Shown in pieces: positions 1-5,685 of a DNA stretch of 5,685 nucleotides. The notes beneath the pieces were generated by a model. That model did not search any database. It was not told the origin of the DNA and was given only the letters and a program-made list of their open reading frames with translations. The translations under genes were made by a program, and so were the position numbers. The stretch comes from an uncultured Lachnospiraceae bacterium (GTDB lineage Bacteria; Bacillota; Clostridia; Lachnospirales; Lachnospiraceae), in NCBI GenBank assembly GCA_900313265.1, contig OMRN01000213.1, positions 1 to 5,685 of the forward strand. Direction: 5' to 3'. Numbering within the stretch: position 1 is the first letter of the stretch; each line of letters begins with the position of its first letter.

Positions 1-251
1 TCTCCCGTCACATCTTCGGTATCAAAATCTTTCCCGAGAAGCATTTCCACGCGGTAGATTTTCTTTGAATCCGTCATCATGTCGCAGAGTTTCGTTCCCG
101 CACCTAAACATACCGGAAGCACTCCCATCGCCATCGGGTCAAGTGTTCCGGTATGTCCCATTTTCTTCTGTTTTAATATTCCGCGAAGCTTCGCTACCAC
201 ATCAAATGAAGTGTAGTCCTGCTCCTTATTTACAACAATTATTCCGTCCAA
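1..251 (-). CDS. truB: tRNA pseudouridine(55) synthase TruB, N-terminal part
   Basis: TruB converts uridine 55 of the tRNA T-loop to pseudouridine in the cytoplasm. Only the first 83 codons are here; the gene runs off the left edge. The translation opens (M)DGIIVVNKEQDYTS, the usual family start, and has the catalytic motif HTGTLDPMAMGVLP at about residues 33-46; Asp38 is the expected catalytic nucleophile. It continues through CLGAGTK and a KIYRVEMLLG segment, as in other TruB proteins. The start is set firmly: the codon just before the TTG at 251-249 is an in-frame TGA at 254-252, so TTG is the only possible start. A GGGAG Shine-Dalgarno lies 7 bases upstream. The gene begins four bases after the nrnA stop, so translation is probably coupled. 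The identification is near certain; the C-terminal PUA region is outside the window. Confidence 0.96.
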   Translation of the reverse strand, partial: MDGIIVVNKEQDYTSFDVVAKLRGILKQKKMGHTGTLDPMAMGVLPVCLGAGTKLCDMMTDSKKIYRVEMLLGKDFDTEDVTG

Positions 252-255
252 TCAT

Positions 256-1224
256 TTACTCCCAGCCGGTCTGCTCCTTCACGGCATCCAGAATCTGCTT
301 TAACAATTCTTCCTCCGTGGCTTTTTTAAAGAATCCCGCCGCACGCTTGTGTCCGCCGCCTCCGAACCGTTCGGAAATTTTGGAAACATCCACCGTTCCG
401 ATGCTTCGAAGCGATACCTTGATGGTGCTTTCATTCATCGGATACATAAAAATCGCCAGTTCGCAGCCTTTGATGATCCTCAGTTCGTTAATTGCCCCGT
501 CGAAATCGTTCGGCGATAATTTTTTCTCCGTAAAATCCTTATAGTTTACCGAACCGAAAACGATTTTTCCGTCACAGAAACGTCTGGCATCCTTCACGAT
601 GGAAGATGTTGTAATCATCTGATCATAGGTTTTCTCGTAGTAGGTTTTCTCAATCAGATCGGAAAAATCGAAATCATACCCGATTAAATCGGCCGCTGCA
701 CGGAACGTCTCGGGCGAAGTGTTCGGAAACCGGAAAACACCGGTATCATGACAGATTCCCATATAAATATATTTGGCAATTTCATCATCCAGATCTTCCT
801 TCGGAATCAGACGGTAAATCATTTCGCTTGCGGAAGATGCATGCGGATCCACTAAATTAATCATGGCTGACCCTTCGCTGTTGCTGATATGATGATCGAT
901 ATTCACGGTCGTTGCCGCTTCTTTAAAGAATTTTCCGGCATTTCCGATCCGTTCGGCATTTGTATCGATTACGATACATACATCCGTTTTCTCTTTCCAG
1001 CCGGCAAAATCCGGTTCAACCGTTTCGATTCCGGAAAGAGCCATAAAGCACGGAGCCGGATTTTCAATCATTAAACGTACATCCGCATCCGGCAGTTTCT
1101 TTTTAAGGAACAGTGTCGTGGCAACCGTGGAGCCGATACAGTCCCCGTCCGGTTTGATATGTCCCGTAACCAGAATTCTCTTTGCGTTTTCACAAATTTT
1201 TACCAAATCCAGATTTGATTCCAT
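256..1224 (-). CDS. nrnA: DHH/DHHA1 phosphoesterase, NrnA-type oligoribonuclease/pAp phosphatase
   Basis: A 322-residue protein of the normal NrnA length. In this family the enzyme degrades nano-RNAs of a few nucleotides and dephosphorylates 3'-phosphoadenosine 5'-phosphate, using Mn2+ in the cytoplasm. The DHH domain motifs are all present: GHIKPDGDCIGS at residues 21-32 (His22, Asp26, Asp28), Asp87 in CIVIDTN, the DHH triad at 110-112 in NIDHHISNS, and Asp160 in GICHDTGVFRF. The C-terminal DHHA1 domain carries RFGGGGHKRAAG at 286-297, which binds the substrate. The ATG at 1224 follows a strong GAGGGGAG. The gene lies 24 bases after rbfA and 4 bases before truB; a DHH gene at this spot is the usual order in Clostridia. 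Substrate preference among pAp, nano-RNA and cyclic dinucleotide products cannot be settled from sequence alone. No key residue appears missing. Confidence 0.94.
   Translation of the reverse strand: MESNLDLVKICENAKRILVTGHIKPDGDCIGSTVATTLFLKKKLPDADVRLMIENPAPCFMALSGIETVEPDFAGWKEKTDVCIVIDTNAERIGNAGKFFKEAATTVNIDHHISNSEGSAMINLVDPHASSASEMIYRLIPKEDLDDEIAKYIYMGICHDTGVFRFPNTSPETFRAAADLIGYDFDFSDLIEKTYYEKTYDQMITTSSIVKDARRFCDGKIVFGSVNYKDFTEKKLSPNDFDGAINELRIIKGCELAIFMYPMNESTIKVSLRSIGTVDVSKISERFGGGGHKRAAGFFKKATEEELLKQILDAVKEQTGWE
259..263 (-). promoter_or_regulatory. Ribosome binding site of truB, inside the end of nrnA
   Basis: GGGAG on the minus strand, made from the last sense codons of nrnA, lies 7 bases before the TTG at 251. 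It also lies only 3 bases before an out-of-frame ATG at 255-253, so the spacing favours the TTG, which agrees with the protein family frame. Confidence 0.7.
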
Positions 1225-1231
1225 ACCGTAA

Positions 1232-1239
1232 CTCCCCTC
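1232..1239 (-). promoter_or_regulatory. Ribosome binding site of nrnA
   Basis: GAGGGGAG on the minus strand lies 7 bases before the ATG at 1224, within the 24-base gap after the rbfA TAG stop. It is a strong match to the 16S anti-Shine-Dalgarno and supports the chosen start. Confidence 0.8.
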
Positions 1240-1248
1240 ACTAAAAAG

Positions 1249-1686
1249 CTATTCTTCGTCTTCGGAATTATCCTCTTCCAAACTCTCCCCTTCGGATTCT
1301 TCCTCATCTCCGCGAAGCGCTGCCCTGGCTCTCTGCTCTTCCATCACGGCATCGATTTTTGCCATCATTTCAATTCCGTATTCCGTGGAATTGTCCAGAC
1401 GGAAAATCAGTTCCGGTGTATTGCGCAGATCCACTTTCTTTGCAAGCAGCGTGCGGATATATCCGGAAGCGGATTTTAACGCTTTTAAGGTATCCTCCTT
1501 ATGCGCTTCGTCTCCCATTACGGATACTTCGACTTTGCAGGTTTTTAAATCCGGTGCCACTTCGGCGCTCATCACGCAGGTTAACGGATCCAGTCTCGGA
1601 TCCTTAATCTCCGTGCGGATGATATCCGCCAGTGCACGCATGACCTCTTTGTTGATTCTTGTATTTTTGATGCTGTTTTTACGCAT
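1249..1686 (-). CDS. rbfA: 30S ribosome-binding factor A (RbfA)
   Basis: RbfA binds the immature 30S subunit and helps late 16S rRNA 5'-end processing; it is needed for cold adaptation in model bacteria. The 145-residue product opens with MRKNSIKNTRINKEV, the standard N-terminus of clostridial RbfA. It follows with the EIKDPRLDPLT segment (residues 26-36), VAPDLKTCKVEVSV (43-56) and the KH-type interhelical AxG kink at Ala73-Gly75 in KSASGYIR. The core ends near residue 120. Beyond it is a highly acidic tail: 13 of the last 19 residues are Asp or Glu. The ATG at 1686 is preceded by AAGAGG with a 5-7 base spacing. Upstream, a 67-base gap with a 14-bp hairpin separates it from infB, the only non-coding gap of note inside this cluster. 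Identity is near certain. Confidence 0.97.
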   Translation of the reverse strand: MRKNSIKNTRINKEVMRALADIIRTEIKDPRLDPLTCVMSAEVAPDLKTCKVEVSVMGDEAHKEDTLKALKSASGYIRTLLAKKVDLRNTPELIFRLDNSTEYGIEMMAKIDAVMEEQRARAALRGDEEESEGESLEEDNSEDEE

Positions 1687-1692
1687 ATCTTT

Positions 1693-1698
1693 CCTCTT
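1693..1698 (-). promoter_or_regulatory. Ribosome binding site of rbfA
   Basis: AAGAGG on the minus strand lies 6 bases before the rbfA ATG at 1686. It begins two bases below the foot of the infB-rbfA hairpin and overlaps the TAA of a possible 6-codon leader ORF, so both structures could affect its use (inference). Confidence 0.7.
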
Positions 1699-1717
1699 AA
1701 CCGGTTACCGTTATCAT
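1697..1717 (-). other. Possible 6-codon leader ORF before rbfA (MITVTG)
   Basis: An ATG at 1717 reads ATA ACG GTA ACC GGT and stops at TAA (1699-1697). A GGAG lies 5 bases upstream (1726-1723), good spacing for initiation. Both the GGAG and the ATG sit in the loop of the infB-rbfA hairpin, the sense codons occupy essentially its 3' arm, and the stop overlaps the rbfA Shine-Dalgarno. ORFs this short occur by chance, so this is a candidate for translational coupling and not an established gene. Confidence 0.2.
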
Positions 1718-1742
1718 TCAATCTCCGTTAACGATAACCGGT
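1700..1742 (-). promoter_or_regulatory. 14-bp RNA hairpin between infB and rbfA
   Basis: In the transcript, ACCGGUUAUCGUUA (1742-1729) pairs along its whole length with UAACGGUAACCGGU (1713-1700): 13 Watson-Crick pairs and one U-G wobble (1734 with 1708), closing a 15-base loop. The wobble is only stable in the minus-strand RNA; on the plus strand it would be a C-A mismatch, which fits a structure acting in this transcript. No run of U follows, so it is not an ordinary intrinsic terminator. It fills most of the 67-base gap and ends two bases before the rbfA Shine-Dalgarno. Possible roles are an mRNA processing or stability element, or control of rbfA translation (inference). Confidence 0.75.
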
Positions 1743-1753
1743 ACCGTGTATTG

Positions 1754-4700
1754 TTAACTTCTCGGAACTTCCACCATCTTGTAGGCTTCCACAATGTCAA
1801 GTTCTTCCATGCCGCCGAAGTTTTCAAATACGAGACCGCACTCGAATCCGGCTTTTACTTCCTTGACATCATCTTTAAATCTCTTTAAGGATGCAAGCTT
1901 TCCTTCGTAAATCTGCTCGCCGGCACGGGTAATACGGATGAGACATCCTCTTTCAAAAATACCGTCAAGCACAAAACTTCCCGCGATGTTTCCGATTGCG
2001 GATGCTTTGAAAATCTGGCGAACCTCGGCATGACCGATAATCTTCTCTTCATATACCGGCTCAAGCATACCCTTCATGGCCGCTTCGACATCTTCAATAG
2101 CCTTATAGATTACGTCATAAAGACGAACGTCTACACCTTCGCGTTCCACCGTATCCTTGGCCATATTGTCAAGACGAACGTTGAAACCGATAATGATGGC
2201 TTTGGCTGCGGATGCAAGTACCACGTCGGATTCGTTGATGGCACCCACGCCGCCGTGAATAACCTTGACAACCACTTCCTCGTTCGAAAGTTTCTCCAAC
2301 GACTCCTTTACGGCTTCCACACTACCCTGCACATCGGCTTTGATAATGATGTTCAGTTCCTTTAAGTTGCCGGCCTGAATCTGGCTGTACAGTTCGTCTA
2401 AGCCCATCTTCTTCTTGGTATCGCCGATTTTCTTTACCTTGTTCTGTGCAATAAAGGTATCCGCAAAATTCTTGGCTTCCTTATCGCTTGCATGCGCAAT
2501 AAAGATTTCTCCGGCACCCGGGACATCATTCAGACCTAAAATCTCAACGGGCGTGGAAGGAGTCGCTTCTTTAATCCGGCGTCCCTTGTCATCAATCATG
2601 GCACGTACTTTTCCGTGTGCCTCACCTGCGGAAATGAAGTCTCCGACATGCAGCGTACCCTTCTGTACCAAAACGGTTGCCACCGGTCCGCGGCCCTTAT
2701 CAAGCTCCGCTTCGATTACAAGACCTCTTGCCTTGCGGTTTGCATTGGCTTTCAGTTCCATCATGTCGGCCGATAACAGAATCATTTCGAGAAGTTCGTT
2801 AATTCCGTCACCCTTCTTTGCGCTGATTGGTGCAAAAATCGTCTCGCCGCCCCATTCTTCCCACAGAAGAGAATGCTCATCCGCCAGTTCGCGAATCAGT
2901 TTGGCAATGCCGGGATAGCTGTCCATGGTTTTGGTTTTATCGTTAAAATCATATCCGATTTTATCGACTTTGTTTACCGCAACAATAATCGGAACACCTG
3001 CTGCCTTGGCATGGTTAATCGCTTCTCTGGTCTGCGGCATGACACCGTCGTCCGCTGCTACAACAAGGATTGCAATATCCGTCGAATTGGCACCTCTCAT
3101 ACGCATGGCCGTGAATGCCTCATGACCGGGCGTATCGAGGAATGTAATTTTTCTCTTGTCTCCGGTTTCGGGATCGGTAACGGGAACCATATAAGCACCG
3201 ATGTGCTGTGTAATTCCGCCGGCCTCACCTTCGATAACATGCGTCTTCCGAATTGCATCCAGAAGGGATGTTTTACCATGATCGACATGTCCCATTACGC
3301 AGATTACCGGAGGACGTGATGTCATGGTTGCGGGATCTTCCTCTTCTTCTTTGAGCATTTCCTCGATGACATTCACTTTGACTTCGGCTTCGCATAAAAT
3401 ATCATGTTCCATGGCGATTTCTTCCGCTTTTTCAAACGGAACCACGTCATTAAGCGTAACCATTTCACCCTTTAAGAAGAGTTCCTTAATGATTACATTC
3501 GGCTGTATTTTCATTTTCTCCGCCAGTTCCTTGATGGAAATTTCATCGGGAACGGTGATTACCTTGATTTCCTCTTCTTCGACAACCGGTTTCTTTTCGG
3601 GTTTGATAAAGGCACCTGCTTTGGACTTTCCTTTTCCGCCCTTTAAGTTGCCGTCTTCTTCATACATGAAGTCCTTGCCGTTGCGTTTATCTTTGTCTTT
3701 GTTGTTTCTTCTCTTATCGTTCTTGCGATTGTCAACGGAAGGAGTATCGGCCGTAAAAATCTTACCGCCCTGAGGCTTGCGCATTACCCTCTTATCGCCG
3801 TCTTCGTCTTTCTTAAAGCCACCCTGACCCGGACGGCCGTTAAATCCGCCCTTGGCACCTCTGTCACCGCCAAAAGGCTTGCGGTCTCCCTGTCCCTGGA
3901 AAGGACGTCCTCCTTCGGGACGATTGCCGCCTCTCTGGCCGGCACCGTCGCGGTTATCACCTCTTAAATCTCCACGACCGGAAGCGATGGAAATATTTCT
4001 TCCTTCTCTTTTCTCCGGACGTTCTTTATTCTCGTGAGCCGTCTTTGCAGGCTCGGTCTTTACCGGTTCGGTCTTTACAACCTCTGTGGCAGTGCTCTGC
4101 GGTTTAACATCGGTAACGGCTGCCTCCGTTTTAATACCTGTATTTTCCTTCGGATTCTCCGCAGGCGCGGGAACAGCTTCTTTTGCCGGCTTATTCACCG
4201 GTTTCGGCTGCTTGTTTTCCGGAACGAAATGTACTTCCGGTGTAGCGGAAGGAGGAGTCTGAGGACGAATAATTTTTCCGCCCCGGTTATCGGCTGCGGG
4301 TGCTGCCGGTTTTACCGGACGGTTTCCGGGTGTCTGGTTCGTCATTCCCGGGCGGGCATTGTTTGTACCCATATTCCTCGGGGGCATATCACCCTTTTTG
4401 GATGCGGCAGGTCCCGGCACGATGATGATTTTTTTCTTCGGAGGTGCTGCGGGTGCTCCCTGCGCACTCTTACCGGCTGTATCCGGATTTGCCGGTGCAT
4501 CCTTTTGTTCCGCTTCGGCCTTATCTTTCGGCTGTTCCTCTGCCGGTGTGCTCTCCGCCGGTTTTTCGGCTTTCACACGGATTACCTTTGCGGCCTTCTT
4601 CGGTTCTTCCGCTTTTGCGCCATCTCCCGGTGCAAAATGACGGCGTACCATCATGACCTCATCATCGGTTAGTTTTTTGGACTGACCTTTGGCGGTTGAT

Positions 4701-4774
4701 CCGTTGTCCTGTAAGAATTTCAGGACATCTTTTCCCGCTACATTCAGTTCTTTTGCCAATTCACTAATAGTCAT
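1754..4774 (-). CDS. infB: Translation initiation factor IF-2
   Basis: IF2 is the GTPase that brings fMet-tRNA to the 30S subunit and promotes joining of the 50S subunit. The 1006-residue product is long for the family, mostly from its linker. Residues 1-48 form an IF2_N module ([12 protein letters not shown]...). Residues about 50-400 are a Lys/Ala/Pro-rich, then Gly/Arg-rich low-complexity linker. A second IF2_N module lies at about 405-465. The G domain has G1 GHVDHGKT (495-502), G2 GGITQHIGA (519-527), G3 DTPGH (547-551), G4 NKVD (601-604) and G5 SAKKGDG (651-657). Domains II, III and the C-terminal initiator-tRNA binding domain follow, ending near 1000. An extra segment of about 14 residues appears between G4 and EEWGG (606-638). 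The ATG at 4774 overlaps the ylxQ stop as ATGA and has GGGAGG seven bases upstream. Shorter IF2 forms from internal starts are known in other bacteria; Met130 and Met370 have weak purine-rich tracts upstream, but neither is convincing. Confidence 0.98.
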   Translation of the reverse strand: MTISELAKELNVAGKDVLKFLQDNGSTAKGQSKKLTDDEVMMVRRHFAPGDGAKAEEPKKAAKVIRVKAEKPAESTPAEEQPKDKAEAEQKDAPANPDTAGKSAQGAPAAPPKKKIIIVPGPAASKKGDMPPRNMGTNNARPGMTNQTPGNRPVKPAAPAADNRGGKIIRPQTPPSATPEVHFVPENKQPKPVNKPAKEAVPAPAENPKENTGIKTEAAVTDVKPQSTATEVVKTEPVKTEPAKTAHENKERPEKREGRNISIASGRGDLRGDNRDGAGQRGGNRPEGGRPFQGQGDRKPFGGDRGAKGGFNGRPGQGGFKKDEDGDKRVMRKPQGGKIFTADTPSVDNRKNDKRRNNKDKDKRNGKDFMYEEDGNLKGGKGKSKAGAFIKPEKKPVVEEEEIKVITVPDEISIKELAEKMKIQPNVIIKELFLKGEMVTLNDVVPFEKAEEIAMEHDILCEAEVKVNVIEEMLKEEEEDPATMTSRPPVICVMGHVDHGKTSLLDAIRKTHVIEGEAGGITQHIGAYMVPVTDPETGDKRKITFLDTPGHEAFTAMRMRGANSTDIAILVVAADDGVMPQTREAINHAKAAGVPIIVAVNKVDKIGYDFNDKTKTMDSYPGIAKLIRELADEHSLLWEEWGGETIFAPISAKKGDGINELLEMILLSADMMELKANANRKARGLVIEAELDKGRGPVATVLVQKGTLHVGDFISAGEAHGKVRAMIDDKGRRIKEATPSTPVEILGLNDVPGAGEIFIAHASDKEAKNFADTFIAQNKVKKIGDTKKKMGLDELYSQIQAGNLKELNIIIKADVQGSVEAVKESLEKLSNEEVVVKVIHGGVGAINESDVVLASAAKAIIIGFNVRLDNMAKDTVEREGVDVRLYDVIYKAIEDVEAAMKGMLEPVYEEKIIGHAEVRQIFKASAIGNIAGSFVLDGIFERGCLIRITRAGEQIYEGKLASLKRFKDDVKEVKAGFECGLVFENFGGMEELDIVEAYKMVEVPRS

Positions 4775-5094
4775 CTATGTTCCTCCCTTGCCTGTAATTT
4801 CTTTATGATGCCGGATGCAAATCCCTCATCCGTGACTACTGCCGACGTTCTGAATTCCTTTCCGATGGCATGTCCGAGTTCCTCTTTACTTCCGTATTCG
4901 TAAATCGGGACATGGTAGTATGCACACATATCCTTATAATTTTTCTTCGAGGTCTCGGAGGTATCGGTGGCAATAATCACCAGTCTGGCTTTTTTCTCCT
5001 TGACGGTTTTCTCTGTCATAAACTCTCCGCTTCTGACTTTTCCGGCTTTCGCCGCCAAGCCCAGAAACGAAAGAATATTGTCATGATTGTTCAA
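4771..5094 (-). CDS. ylxQ: L7Ae-family RNA-binding protein YlxQ
   Basis: A small protein of the ribosomal L7Ae/L30e/S12e fold, a family that binds kink-turn RNA; the exact target of YlxQ in this operon is not something the sequence reveals. The product has the usual start of the group, NNHDNILSFLGLAAKAGKVRSGE, a central ARLVIIATDTSETSKK (Leu-Val-Ile-Ile strand followed by the D-x-S segment) and a C-terminal TSAVVTDEGFASGIIKKL helix. There is no ATG in this frame near the start. Two TTG codons are possible, at 5103 and 5094, after an in-frame TAA at 5115-5113. I chose 5094 (107 residues) because the only upstream GGAG (5108-5105) is 10 bases from it but only 1 base from the first TTG, and family members start just before this point. 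The gene overlaps the end of rnpM by 14 bases, and its TGA overlaps the infB ATG. If the first TTG is used, the protein has 110 residues. Confidence 0.92.
   Translation of the reverse strand: MNNHDNILSFLGLAAKAGKVRSGEFMTEKTVKEKKARLVIIATDTSETSKKNYKDMCAYYHVPIYEYGSKEELGHAIGKEFRTSAVVTDEGFASGIIKKLQAREEHR
4782..4787 (-). promoter_or_regulatory. Ribosome binding site of infB, inside the end of ylxQ
   Basis: GGGAGG on the minus strand, 7 bases before the infB ATG at 4774, lies within the last codons of ylxQ. Together with the ATGA overlap it suggests coupled translation and confirms the infB start. Confidence 0.85.
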
Positions 5095-5356
5095 TCTTCT
5101 CAAGCTCCGTACTTAATGCATCATAAACTTCCCGGGAAATCGTCATATGGAAGGATCTCTCCAGTCCATGATTTTTTTCGGCCTTTTTTAAACATTCCCG
5201 GCTTGAACAGATATATGCGCCTCTGCCGTTTTTCTTTCCCGTGTCGTCGAGTATGAATTCATCCTCCGGTGTTCTTACCACGCGGATTAACTCTTTCTTC
5301 GGTTTCATTTCCATGCAGCCGACACATTGTCTTAATGGAATCTTCTTGTTTGTCAT
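5081..5356 (-). CDS. rnpM: RNase P modulator RnpM (YlxR, DUF448)
   Basis: A 91-residue, basic YlxR-family protein. In Bacillus subtilis the family member has been renamed RnpM because it binds the RNase P RNA and modulates RNase P activity; that role is transferred here from family knowledge. The sequence shows the family signature RQCVGC at residues 9-14, the KKELIRVVR strand (20-28), and NGRGAYIC at 43-50, the conserved GRGA(Y/W) element, followed by Cys55. The four cysteines (11, 14, 50, 55) are visible, but I make no claim that they bind metal. The ATG at 5356 has only a weak purine tract (AAGAAG, about 8 bases upstream). A better GAGGAG ends 15 bases before it, next to a TAA at 5371-5369 that closes an in-frame extension of nusA. 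The 3' end overlaps ylxQ by 14 bases. Confidence 0.95.
   Translation of the reverse strand: MTNKKIPLRQCVGCMEMKPKKELIRVVRTPEDEFILDDTGKKNGRGAYICSSRECLKKAEKNHGLERSFHMTISREVYDALSTELEKIEQS
5105..5108 (-). promoter_or_regulatory. Probable ribosome binding site deciding the ylxQ start
   Basis: GGAG on the minus strand, inside rnpM, is 10 bases from the TTG at 5094 and 1 base from the TTG at 5103. The spacing favours the second TTG. The signal is modest, so coupling to rnpM translation may matter more. Confidence 0.45.
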
Positions 5357-5368
5357 ATTCGGTTCTTC

Positions 5369-5446
5369 TTACTCCTCGGACGGTGTTTCTTCCTCGGAAT
5401 CAATGGGTACGAAGCCGCTTACGTGCTCGGTGCCTTCCTCGGAATA
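5369..5446 (-). other. In-frame acidic extension of nusA after its TGA
   Basis: After the TGA the nusA frame continues for 25 sense codons, starting YSEEGTEH and ending DSEEETPSEE, then TAA. Nine of the 25 residues are Asp or Glu and none is Lys or Arg, matching the acidic character of the tail before the stop. The TAA sits 12 bases before the rnpM ATG, close to the tight spacing seen elsewhere in this operon. No start codon with a Shine-Dalgarno lies in this frame. I read it as the former C-terminus of NusA cut off by a recent nonsense change, a sequencing error, or a readthrough product. Confidence 0.6.
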
Positions 5447-5685
5447 TCATTCTCCCTCATAGTAATAATCTTCCTCATCCATATAATCGGAGTAACGGAA
5501 TCCCGGTGCATCCACTGCCTGGCTCTCGGATTTGATATCAATCTTGTATCCGGTCAGTTTTGCGGCAAGACGGGCATTCTGTCCTTCTTTTCCGATTGCT
5601 AAGGAAAGCTGGTCATCCGGAACAACGACCTTTGCTTCTTTATATTCGGGATCCGCAAAAACCGCAATGGTCTGGGCCGGAGAAA
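5447..5685 (-). CDS. nusA: Transcription termination/antitermination factor NusA, C-terminal part
   Basis: NusA binds RNA polymerase and nascent RNA, promoting pausing and either termination or antitermination. Only the last 78 full codons are here; the gene enters from the right edge. Visible is the end of the second KH domain: [25 protein letters not shown], here numbered 1-25 from the first full codon, then [20 protein letters not shown] (26-45), with the GxxG RNA-binding loop at Gly31-Gly34, and [10 protein letters not shown] short acidic, Tyr-rich tail ([14 protein letters not shown]) follows and ends at a TGA (5449-5447). There is no acidic-repeat domain, as expected for Firmicutes. The TGA looks odd: the same frame stays open for 25 more acidic codons to a TAA at 5371-5369, just before rnpM, so the ancestral protein probably ended there. 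Confidence 0.95.
   Translation of the reverse strand, partial: SPAQTIAVFADPEYKEAKVVVPDDQLSLAIGKEGQNARLAAKLTGYKIDIKSESQAVDAPGFRYSDYMDEEDYYYEGE

Noticed and set aside
65..544. A 159-codon plus-strand open frame spanning the truB-nrnA junction
   Set aside because: It runs antisense across two genes with clear conserved motifs, and its product has no recognisable domain.
1700..1742. The infB-rbfA hairpin as an intrinsic terminator
   Set aside because: No U tract follows the stem on the minus-strand transcript, nor T tract on the plus strand, and rbfA starts directly after.
2415..2918. A 167-codon plus-strand open frame
   Set aside because: Antisense to conserved G-domain and domain II codons of infB; it resembles no family and is a codon-bias shadow.
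4034..4672. A 212-codon plus-strand open frame, rich in Cys, Arg and Phe
   Set aside because: It lies wholly antisense to the low-complexity linker of infB. Its composition is what Ala/Lys/Pro codons give when read backwards, with no recognisable motif.
5447..5449. TGA decoded as Trp or selenocysteine throughout this genome
   Set aside because: rnpM and ylxQ end properly at TGA in their conserved frames and truB depends on a TGA just before its start; no selenocysteine-type family context exists for NusA.
5400..5450. A 16-codon ORF starting at the ATGA overlapping the nusA TGA, giving a very Arg-rich peptide
   Set aside because: The Arg content is simply the shifted frame of Glu-rich codons, and the purine tract GAGGGAGA is too close to the ATG for normal initiation.

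Overview
The window holds a single, tightly packed set of genes, all read from the minus strand (right to left). In transcription order they are nusA (3' end only), rnpM/ylxR, ylxQ (L7Ae family), infB, rbfA, nrnA (DHH phosphoesterase) and truB (5' end only). This is the classic bacterial nusA-infB operon for transcription elongation, translation initiation and ribosome maturation. The version with ylxR, ylxQ and a DHH/nrnA gene between rbfA and truB is typical of Firmicutes. The NusA end has no acidic-repeat domain of the gammaproteobacterial kind, the Shine-Dalgarno sequences are purine-rich, the GC content is moderate, and the InfB, RbfA and NusA wording is clostridial. I infer a member of the Clostridia, most likely Lachnospiraceae-like; the genus cannot be told from this window.

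Layout: the last KH domain and acidic tail of NusA occupy 5447-5685. A 90-base stretch (5357-5446) separates its apparent stop from rnpM, but most of it reads on in the NusA frame as an acidic tail. rnpM (5081-5356) overlaps ylxQ, and ylxQ overlaps infB by an ATGA. infB (1754-4774) fills more than half the window and carries a very long low-complexity linker. A 67-base gap (1687-1753) with a 14-bp hairpin separates infB from rbfA (1249-1686). nrnA (256-1224) follows after 24 bases, and truB begins at 251 with a TTG codon. No promoter, intrinsic terminator, RNA gene, mobile element or CRISPR array is visible. The cluster appears to be co-transcribed from a promoter to the right of the window and to continue to the left.

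The genes act together on RNA and translation. NusA controls RNA polymerase pausing and termination. RnpM and YlxQ are small RNA-binding proteins. IF2 loads initiator tRNA. RbfA matures the 30S subunit. NrnA clears very short RNA oligomers and pAp. TruB makes pseudouridine 55 in tRNA.

I did not find a clearly new system: the gene content is housekeeping. The points worth a second look are an in-frame TGA in nusA followed by 25 coding-like codons, a 14-bp hairpin before rbfA whose loop and 3' arm hold a 6-codon ORF with its own Shine-Dalgarno, and an extra segment of about 14 residues in the IF2 GTPase domain.
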